A stretch of 20,357 nt of DNA from Pleurobrachia bachei. Lineage: Eukaryota > Ctenophora > Tentaculata > Cydippida > Pleurobrachiidae. Positions 15,601 through 20,357 of the stretch are shown piece after piece. The notes below the pieces were generated by a model. The model saw only the letters and a program-made list of their open reading frames with translations, had not been told where the DNA came from and did no database searches. Position numbers and translations under genes: made by a program. The stretch spans positions 2,628 to 22,984 of the forward strand of contig AVPN01001414.1 in assembly GCA_000695325.1 (NCBI GenBank), read 5' to 3'. The first letter of the stretch is position 1. Each line of letters opens with the position of its first letter.

Positions 15601-16492
15601 TTGATAGGTTATTCAGCTGCTCTATTTTAGGTATATCTTTTAATTTTACTGGAAATTGAACGTCTCCCATGGTGACTTTGTCCACATGTTGCAGATATTT
15701 TGTGTATCTTTCTGCATGAGTTTTTACTGGGAACATATGGGCCAACAGACAATAAAGGAAACATCGATTGTCATTGGATCGAATGTTTAGCAGAGATTTC
15801 ATGTCCCTCAACTTCTTTGGGAGTCGGACAAACCCAGACGCTGACAATGGAGAGTATTTTGCTATCTCCAAGTTAGAGCACTGGTGACTGTCAAAAATCC
15901 ATCCACTTCCAAATCTTTCGTATACGTCAATTCCATGGGAAATGATGATTTTTGCTCGATTGAGGAAATCTTGTACATTTTCACCTGCTAAAATAGGTTC
16001 AACATGAGACCTGAATGTTTTTTGTGACTCAACTCGATCACCGTCTACTTCTTTATAGAACTTGAAACCCATAACAATTTGTACTTTTATCGGATGTTGC
16101 ACGACTCTTTGTTCGATAATGGGTTGGGCTTTCGCACACACCTGGTCAATCAGTTTCCCGTAATCTACCTCCGATGTACCCTGTCCAATGTCTAAGGTAT
16201 AAGAACGGAAGAATCCCGAGATTGAAGAGCATGATGTAGATGGACTATCCTCAATCAAATTACTGACGCCAGAATAACGATTACACAGACGTTCACTAAC
16301 ATTATCCCGACATAGAGTTTCATGATGAAACAGTCGATCCTCTCGTATTGCCTTCTTGCAGTACCGACAATCAATCTTATCATTGTGTGTTTTTTGATGG
16401 CGTTTCAAATTTTTGGATAGAAGGGTAATGCCACATTCTGGACAAACGGTGTGGTGTTGCGTGTTGGTCCCATACGGTCTTCTTCTGGTCAT
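12698..16492 (-). CDS. Polinton protein-primed DNA polymerase B (1264 aa)
   Basis: Replicates the element DNA, by family knowledge using a terminal protein primer. The N-terminus has two zinc-finger-like units (C17/C20/H32/H36 and C42/C45/H57/C61), then a conserved NRCFLYCLLAHMFP block, another finger (C365/C368/H381/C385) and the 3'-5' exonuclease: ExoI YYDFE (D419, E421), ExoII HNMKGYD (N570, D575), ExoIII YVLTD (D733). A treble-clef/HNH-like unit (CHIC at 516-519, VRDHDH, CNKC at 550-553) lies between ExoI and ExoII. The polymerase motifs are DANNLYG (D829), KLCNNSVYG (near 991-999) and SDTDS (D1091, D1093). The open frame extends nine codons further upstream but without ATG, so ATG 16492 is the start. 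All catalytic motifs are present and the gene looks whole. Confidence 0.95.
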   Translation of the reverse strand: MTRRRPYGTNTQHHTVCPECGITLLSKNLKRHQKTHNDKIDCRYCKKAIREDRLFHHETLCRDNVSERLCNRYSGVSNLIEDSPSTSCSSISGFFRSYTLDIGQGTSEVDYGKLIDQVCAKAQPIIEQRVVQHPIKVQIVMGFKFYKEVDGDRVESQKTFRSHVEPILAGENVQDFLNRAKIIISHGIDVYERFGSGWIFDSHQCSNLEIAKYSPLSASGFVRLPKKLRDMKSLLNIRSNDNRCFLYCLLAHMFPVKTHAERYTKYLQHVDKVTMGDVQFPVKLKDIPKIEQLNNLSISVFQWCRGDSDKGGTDFVIPLKRGSGKGIQIDLLYIEYEHTSHYILIKDFNKFMRHRTKHHNKMFYCRKCLHGFVAQDKQEQHTVFCMQGINQIPVMPKPGFIEFDAEHKQDKKLFRIYYDFECLTVPYSTCLPESSSTTLVQKHIPCGFAIVAVSEFKEFKEKPVVFSHPDPAMVSKTFISELSRIHDNMMDCYEKNQHPIDMTEDDELIFQSSLSCHICHRDLDWESTTNYPVRDHDHTKRTHNFRGAACNKCNLNYFNRTKKVPAFAHNMKGYDLNLFFRDLVRFCEEDDERDTDLRSSNSPSITLIPENLEKIKAVFTDKFTFLDSFAFLSTSLDRLASNLKKSGIEKLPNLKKQFPEECELLAEKGIFFYDYVTSFSVFQETELPPKEAFYSQLSESHISDGDYQRAQDVYKTMGCKNLLDYMHLYVLTDTLQLCDVFENFRTLCLEAHGLDPCHYVSLPAFAWDAMLRMTGVKLEVLTDIDMYTFIEEGLRGGVTTVNHRYFKSNNKYLDDFNPEEPSSFIHYVDANNLYGASMMNKMPTKNFQWLSQEEISSLDVQKLDAEGDKCYILEVDLGYPEALHDYHTDFPLAVEGKQIHEAQLSDYNRQFLEQHGETFSPSRKLVPDLNDKIRYTCSLKNLQLFLKHGLVLTKIHRVLTADQEDFMTPYINFNSAKRQEATDEFSRDFWKLCNNSVYGKFIESVRKRTDVKVVTDERMALKLTSKPQYKGAHILDQDITLIQCSKARIILNKPIFCGFMVLENAKHIMYQFWYEVLKPKYGDNIKLLFSDTDSFVYAVYTEDGYKDLFEMKDLMDLAGYLPDSILGPFRELKNKKVPGKFSDELPTEIVREVISLKPKLYSILTKKLCSDCPSKCKCLPGHTAKAKGVSRTAKKHITHENYRTMLQEKGTSLAKCRAIRTLNNSLYTVNVCKRALSAFDDKKYILNDGVEMISYGHYKLRKTS

Positions 16493-16551
16493 CCTGATAG
16501 TGATATAAGAAATAATCAAGTATGAAAATCAATTGAAGCAGCTTATTAATG

Positions 16552-16953
16552 TTAACGCAAGAGAGAAAGCAAACAGCAGAAAATGGCTGGTCTCAGTGAA
16601 TATTTCAAATGTAAGACACATCTTTTCATGAGGATCATTCTTCCTCTCTCTCTCTCTCTCTCTCTCTCAGGTACTTTGAAACTCGAGTCTATTTCATTTC
16701 TTAAGCATACATCATGCATCGCCTTGACAATCTCACATGTATTGGCATAGAAGCCAGGAACAATATTCAACGCTTCTGTAACATCCACTTCAAAAAGTCG
16801 AAATGTATTATTTGATTCGGTGATATTGTAGGTTGGACCGTGGAATATCCCTTTTACTGCGATTTCAAAGTTGTCAGATAAGCTGATAGAGTCGAGAAAG
16901 TTGGACGAGAAACTACTTCGTCTTTGATTTTCGCTTGTTACGATTATATCCAT
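16552..16953 (-). pseudogene. Second penton-type minor capsid gene, truncated
   Basis: The first ~95 residues are a clear but distant relative of the penton protein at 11871. MDIIVTSENQ aligns with MIVCVTSRG, FEIAVKGIFHGPTYNIT with MSVKSISHGPSAMFNVT, and VPGFYANTCEIVKAM with SPGYYKSADDLLGEM. The C-terminal jelly-roll part is absent. The similarity stops at a (CT)n microsatellite (about 16650-16670), read here as an ERERERER run, and the residues beyond it look unrelated. It is treated as a broken element gene. A TATA box TATAAAATC (16973-16982) lies at normal distance upstream. Confidence 0.7.
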
Positions 16954-17125
16954 TATTGATAAGAGCCCTTGTCGATTTTATATTATTGGTTTTACGACGT
17001 TTTTTACTCTTTCCCAGCTTTGATTTCAACACAACTCCCAAGGTCCTTTTTATAGGAAGAAGTTCAGTTGGAATGTTGAAAGATTTTTTCACAGATCCGT
17101 CTTCAGCTATCAAACGATACCTCAT
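16913..17125 (-). CDS. Small Lys/Arg-rich protein, possible virion core protein (70 aa)
   Basis: No firm family. The N-terminus (MRYRLIAEDGSVKKSFNIP) is ordinary; the rest is strongly basic, with two clusters (KSKLGKSKKRRKTNN and NRNKRKSKTK). By inference this suits a DNA-condensing core protein like those of adenoviruses, or a nuclear localisation signal. The ATG overlaps the TGA of the upstream 103-residue gene as ATGA, and its 3' end overlaps the start of the truncated penton-type gene by 41 bp, which itself suggests compact packing. Confidence 0.5.
   Translation of the reverse strand: MRYRLIAEDGSVKKSFNIPTELLPIKRTLGVVLKSKLGKSKKRRKTNNIKSTRALINNGYNRNKRKSKTK
16973..16982 (-). promoter_or_regulatory. 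TATA box TATAAAATCG of the truncated penton-type gene
   Basis: It lies 20-29 bp upstream of the ATG at 16953, inside the 70-residue gene. Confidence 0.4.
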
Positions 17126-17433
17126 AGTAGTGCAGGTAGGATAGGGAGTATAGTTTGCAAAATTGACCGAATTATGGATCCACCCTTTTGATTTACCTTT
17201 ATAGGAGCACGAGCATGCTTTCTTATAAAGCTCCGGTGACGTTTCAATTTTTGTATATCTCGCTCGCCTACACTTAAACTTCCATTCAAAATGCTTTTGA
17301 AAAGGTGTTTTAGAGCATTACGTAGAGACGGCGTGTTTTCCAAAATAATCCGAATTTGAGAATTATTCTTCCTGGAGAGTAATTTCATTACTGAATGATG
17401 TCTTTTCAGTGTTACAGGAATACGGTTGGGCAT
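17122..17433 (-). CDS. Small basic virion-type protein with GG and hydrophobic tail (103 aa)
   Basis: The protein has a basic, helical N-terminal two thirds (TLKRHHSVMKLLSRKN, IQKLKRHRSFIRKHAR) and ends with a QKGGSIIRSILQ motif and a hydrophobic PILPALL terminus. Small proteins of this pattern, with a GG shortly before a hydrophobic end, are common beside the ATPase in animal Polintons and adintovirus-like elements, where they have been compared with adenovirus minor virion proteins such as VI or X. I give that comparison as a resemblance, not an identification. The 5' end overlaps the ATPase by 22 bp and the stop overlaps the next ATG. Confidence 0.55.
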   Translation of the reverse strand: MPNRIPVTLKRHHSVMKLLSRKNNSQIRIILENTPSLRNALKHLFKSILNGSLSVGERDIQKLKRHRSFIRKHARAPIKVNQKGGSIIRSILQTILPILPALL

Positions 17434-18014
17434 GATGTAAAGTAGTCTGTTGTCACAAGCAATTCTTCTGGAACTCTTGGGTGAAACGAAAGTAATACAA
17501 ACTGGTACGGTCCGACATATTTATAGGCTTCTAAGACTCGCCAATAGTCTTTTCCAAGAATTTGTCGAGCTAGTGTGTTAACCTGTGAGAGGTTTCTCTT
17601 GTTTTTGAAAAGGACCATATACTGAGCATTCTGGCTGATAAGACGATAATTCTCATTATTCAGAAACACACTGTGGGTAACGAAAATTGTTGTTGTCTGT
17701 TTGTGGTGTGACCCTGCTATAAAGTGTTGGGCCATTTCTTTGTTTAACTCTAACATCAAGTCGTCTAAAATCAACAACTTTGGTCCATCAAATTCATCAA
17801 TTACGTCTAGCTTGAGCCCATGAACGAACTCAATCTTTTGTTTGTTTTCACTGTTCCACGTATCCATAAATGGTTGGTGGGCTTCATAGAGGTAGTATAT
17901 CTTTCTAGGCATGGGTGAAATGAGTTCCTCTTTTACAATTTTCATGATAGTGGTAGTCTTACCACTGCCACTTGCACCAATAACAAGAATATTCGAGTTA
18001 GCAAGTAACCGCAT
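17412..18014 (-). CDS. Polinton DNA-packaging ATPase (A32/FtsK-HerA type)
   Basis: A 200-residue ATPase of the family that pumps DNA into Polinton-type and nucleocytoplasmic virus capsids. Walker A is GASGSGKTT (residues 13-21), Walker B is KLLILDD (79-85) and a sensor-like TTTIFVTHS follows (107-115). The NAQYMVLFKNKR block (129-140) is typical of the family and may supply the arginine finger. The length is normal for Polintons. The start is supported by TATAAAAG at 18048-18055, which contains the integrase stop codon. It looks whole. Confidence 0.9.
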   Translation of the reverse strand: MRLLANSNILVIGASGSGKTTTIMKIVKEELISPMPRKIYYLYEAHQPFMDTWNSENKQKIEFVHGLKLDVIDEFDGPKLLILDDLMLELNKEMAQHFIAGSHHKQTTTIFVTHSVFLNNENYRLISQNAQYMVLFKNKRNLSQVNTLARQILGKDYWRVLEAYKYVGPYQFVLLSFHPRVPEELLVTTDYFTSCPTVFL

Positions 18015-18047
18015 GTTAAATTTGTAAAATAGTTCGATTAATCTACG

Positions 18048-18055
18048 CTTTTATA
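18048..18055 (-). promoter_or_regulatory. TATA box TATAAAAG containing the integrase stop codon
   Basis: The integrase TAA (18051-18053) is the internal TAA of this box, 34-41 bp upstream of the ATPase ATG. Confidence 0.65.
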
Positions 18056-19148
18056 CATCAAACACGTCAGACTTCTCTACCCATCTGTTCTCTGATTCGG
18101 GGTATCCTTTGAAGCTAACAAAATATTGTTCTTGTCCACGATTTTGTCTTGTCTTTAAAACCTTGTCAATAGCATAGATTTGATCTTTCACGTCTACCTT
18201 CTGTACTTCTGCCTCGTAAAAGCTACCCTGTAATCTCTCGCCTGTAGAATCTTGTAATCGGTAGGTGACTGGATTAGTTTTCCTCACTTCGTCAACAGTA
18301 AATATTTCATAGCTCCAAGATTGACTATATCCTTTCTGGAACACGTCTTTTATCCTAGATACACGTACTGTGTCTCCAACTTGGAGCTTGGGTCGAGATC
18401 GCGGGGGTTCTTTGGGATATAAATTTTTACGCACCTCGCTTTCATTACTTTTGTTTACTTGACGTGGTGACGTCTTAATACTAGTATGAAAACTGCTGTT
18501 ATAACCCAGTACTATCTTCTGTAAAATGTCGACCCATCGATGTGACCCTTGGCTGGTGAAGGCTCGAAATAACTTTCCTTTAATTGTTCGATTACAGCGT
18601 TCAATAATGGCACATTTTCGATCTGAATAAACTGTATAGGTGTCAATATTTAACCTGCTAAAAAGATCCATGAGTAGTTTATTCTTAAACTCTCCACCAC
18701 CGTCAGTCTCAAACTTTTGTGGCTTCATTCGGGTAAGTAATGGTTCCAATTTATCATATACACTCTTTGCAGACTTGTTCTTTAGTTTGAAGGCCCATAA
18801 AAACTTGCTAAAAGTATCGATAATCATTAATACCCATTTGAAACCATTGTTTTGTTTGTAGTATGCACTCATATCCACTAAATCGGCTTGAAAGTGGTAG
18901 TTTATTCCTCTCGAATAGATCCGTCTGTATCGTCTTGGTTTGCGAACAGGTTTATGAAGTGTATACGGATCGCTTTTCAGTAGAGCCTTCTCAACTCCAG
19001 ATCTTTTCAGACCTTTAATTATTTCTTTGGTTGATCGATAAAAACTTTCTTTTCCCGCGAACGCTCCATATGACGCAGGATTGATGTATAACTTTTCGAT
19101 GTTATCTTTAGGTTTTTGTTTCCTTCGGCTTTTCCTTTTTCTTGTCAT
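18051..19148 (-). CDS. Polinton retroviral-type integrase with chromodomain (365 aa)
   Basis: Integrates the element into host DNA. The catalytic core has the DDE triad Asp89 (QADLVDM), Asp149 (ETDGGGEF) and Glu183 (IIERCNRT), with the following GYNSSFHTSI and SPRQVN of the retrovirus-type fold. A basic N-terminus (MTRKRKSRRKQK) could be a nuclear signal. The C-terminal ~40 residues form a chromodomain (IYAIDKVLKTR, YFVSFKGYPESENRWV), which in related elements targets modified histones. The frame continues 46 codons upstream without an ATG and past the TATA box (TATAAAAGG, 19192-19200), so ATG 19148 is the start. It looks whole. Confidence 0.93.
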   Translation of the reverse strand: MTRKRKSRRKQKPKDNIEKLYINPASYGAFAGKESFYRSTKEIIKGLKRSGVEKALLKSDPYTLHKPVRKPRRYRRIYSRGINYHFQADLVDMSAYYKQNNGFKWVLMIIDTFSKFLWAFKLKNKSAKSVYDKLEPLLTRMKPQKFETDGGGEFKNKLLMDLFSRLNIDTYTVYSDRKCAIIERCNRTIKGKLFRAFTSQGSHRWVDILQKIVLGYNSSFHTSIKTSPRQVNKSNESEVRKNLYPKEPPRSRPKLQVGDTVRVSRIKDVFQKGYSQSWSYEIFTVDEVRKTNPVTYRLQDSTGERLQGSFYEAEVQKVDVKDQIYAIDKVLKTRQNRGQEQYFVSFKGYPESENRWVEKSDVFDV

Positions 19149-19327
19149 ACTGATAATTACATGAATTGGGTAACATGAGTCATGTGACCTTCCTTTTATA
19201 ATAGAAGCGACAAAACATGTTTGGAAATTTAGGAAATAAGTACTATTATTTAATTCGTGGATCTGATTGGTTAACTGGCGTGACACTATAAAACCAGTAA
19301 AAACTGACTTTACAACTCATTTCCGAA
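19149..19327. promoter_or_regulatory. Divergent promoter region, integrase and unknown gene
   Basis: A minus-strand TATAAAAGG (19192-19200), about 44-52 bp before the integrase ATG, and a plus-strand TATAAAA (19287-19293), 35-41 bp before the ATG at 19328, share this 179-bp interval. Confidence 0.55.
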
Positions 19328-19726
19328 ATGTTGTACTTTGAAAATGTTTGGGTAGCTGCACTGACTGATAGTATGGTCCGGAGAGTGTGTACTATTTCGG
19401 AGAAGCTTTGTCCTGCACACAAAGCCGGTCTGAAATCTCCAATTCTTCACCTTTGCCATCAGGATTCTCTGTTGGATAAGTTGGGTAAACACTTTCATAC
19501 GGCCCAAGGAGAGCTCTTGAGAAATCTTGACAAGGAGTATGATATAATATCTTCAAAGTTGCCAAAGTCAGATAAGCCAGAGGATGATAGACAATGTTAT
19601 GTCAGTTGTGGGCGAAGTTTTCTACTGACTGTAACCCCCGAAGCTTTATATTATGGACGCTACATAGGTGAAAACGACGATAAGTTGATATACACTAAGA
19701 CTGTCAAGAAAAGGAAACTTAATTAA
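19328..19726 (+). CDS. Unknown 132-residue protein near the element end
   Basis: Not recognised. The protein contains several Cys and His residues in the first half (VCTISEKLCPAHK, LHLCHQDS) that might bind metal, a likely amphipathic helix (LLDKLGKHFHTAQGELLRNL), an acidic middle and a basic end (KTVKKRKLN) that resembles a nuclear localisation signal. It has a good TATA box upstream and is transcribed away from the integrase gene towards the presumed right end. The position suggests an early regulatory or terminal-region gene of the element, but that is inference. Confidence 0.6.
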   Translation: MLYFENVWVAALTDSMVRRVCTISEKLCPAHKAGLKSPILHLCHQDSLLDKLGKHFHTAQGELLRNLDKEYDIISSKLPKSDKPEDDRQCYVSCGRSFLLTVTPEALYYGRYIGENDDKLIYTKTVKKRKLN

Positions 19727-20357
19727 TCAATGAATTGTAAAATCTCTTAATTGTTCCTATATCTTACCATATATGGTGTTTCGTCTTTTAATCGAAATAT
19801 ACAAATATATACTTTTCATGAGGTCCACTGGCAAGTGTACACTTACATTTATTCTATCCCTCTATCTCTTTATACCTGTATCCCTCTCTCTCTCTCCCTC
19901 ACTCCCGATCCCTGCCTTGTAAATGTACACATACATGAGGAACATGCATGGTGGTCACGTGATGTGTTTCATAAAACATGATCTTGTCATTTTGTCGGGT
20001 AGGGAGAGAGAGAGTGAGAGAGAGGGAGAGAGAGGGGGAGATTGACAGGAATAGGATTAGGGAGAGGGCTCTCTCTCTCTCACTCTCTACATTGTAAATG
20101 AGCGTGTACACATTTCCTCATGAGGTACACACATGGCGGTCACGTGATATGTTTCATAAAACATGACCTTGTCAAGGTGACAATCTGTCATTTTAGTATG
20201 TCTGTCAATACTGTGGATACTTTGGATGTCAATATGACAGTTTTTCTGGTAATCTGTCTGTCAGTCTGTCTGTCATTCTGTCAATCTGTTAATTATGTGT
20301 CATAAAATATGTGTCTCCCAAAACAGTGTGGCATAAGTACCATTGTATATACTACTA
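19727..20357. repeat. Gene-free right-end region: CT/GA tracts and CACGTG repeats
   Basis: 19858-19910 is CT-rich. Two direct copies of a ~75-bp repeat (19917-19989 and 20092-20174) share TTGTAAATG, GGTCACGTGAT and TTTCATAAAACATGA. Between them a GA tract (about 20001-20040) and a CT tract (20069-20088) can pair as a hairpin. 20186-20290 is a CTGT/TCTG-type low-complexity stretch. I see no coding region. The element terminus is probably here, but no inverted partner is visible in the window. Confidence 0.6.

Larger units (their letters stand above)
8793..20174. mobile_element. Polinton/Maverick core, right part
   Basis: Gene order from left to right is accessory block, duplicated accessory block, penton (+), then polymerase, truncated penton-type gene, two small basic genes, packaging ATPase and integrase (all -), and finally a divergent unknown gene (+). 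This is the usual Polinton gene set apart from MCP and protease, which lie in the left cluster. Polymerase, ATPase and integrase look whole. The right end is placed tentatively at the repeat-rich region around 19858-20174. I could not see a matching inverted terminal repeat or a 6-bp target duplication in this window. Confidence 0.85.

Noticed and set aside
16493-16519. Longer polymerase start nine codons upstream
   Set aside because: The first codon of that extension is TTG, not ATG; 16492 is the first ATG and has the same context as the integrase start.
19149-19286. Longer integrase start (46 extra codons)
   Set aside because: The extension starts at GTG and runs across the TATA box at 19192-19200; the first ATG is at 19148.
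19899-20111. Open frame reading through the CT/GA tracts
   Set aside because: Its Ser-Leu and Glu-Arg runs are translated microsatellite.
1-20357. CRISPR array or bacterial operon features
   Set aside because: No regularly spaced repeats with unique spacers; the promoters, polyadenylation signals and introns are eukaryotic.

Overview
The window comes from a metazoan genome and is dominated by Polinton (Maverick) DNA. I recognise a protein-primed family B DNA polymerase, a retrovirus-type integrase with a chromodomain, an A32/FtsK-HerA-type packaging ATPase, an adenain-like cysteine protease, double-jelly-roll major capsid protein (MCP) copies and penton-type minor capsid proteins. RNA polymerase II style TATA boxes, AATAAA signals and one apparent spliced gene point to a eukaryotic host. 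The AT-rich composition would suit a marine invertebrate, but I cannot name the lineage.

Left cluster (1-6803): the 3' part of an MCP gene and a protease copy run rightward. They are followed by four small leftward genes (1321-2929), a leftward tRNA-like transcription unit (2974-3080), a rightward penton gene (3312-4091) and a stub of the polymerase 3' end. Two further MCP-protease units follow, joined by a 197-bp filler that carries a strong hairpin. Several copies here are broken; the last protease (6357-6803) looks whole.

Middle (6804-8792): this stretch shows no Polinton gene. It holds CT-rich low-complexity DNA, a TATA box, a probable three-exon gene of unknown function (7236-8049) whose second intron carries a foldback element with TTAA ends, and a likely 3' UTR ending near an AATAAA at 8751.

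Right part (8793-about 20174): the same four small genes and tRNA-like unit recur, partly duplicated again as a 1,111-bp tandem repeat. Then come the penton gene (+) and, on the minus strand, the polymerase, a truncated second penton-type gene, two small basic genes, the ATPase and the integrase. A divergent unknown gene (+) follows, then a repeat-rich end. This core looks whole apart from the truncated penton-type copy. Near-identity of the duplicated blocks means recent rearrangement or an assembly artefact.

The most unusual material is the accessory block. It combines a small type I membrane glycoprotein, a protein whose likely start carries a dual-acylation motif, a small CCCH protein, an unknown 146-residue protein and a tRNA-like unit with a Pol III terminator. 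At five same-direction gene junctions the upstream TAA stop codon lies inside the TATA-like box of the next gene, giving a very compact promoter-per-gene layout.
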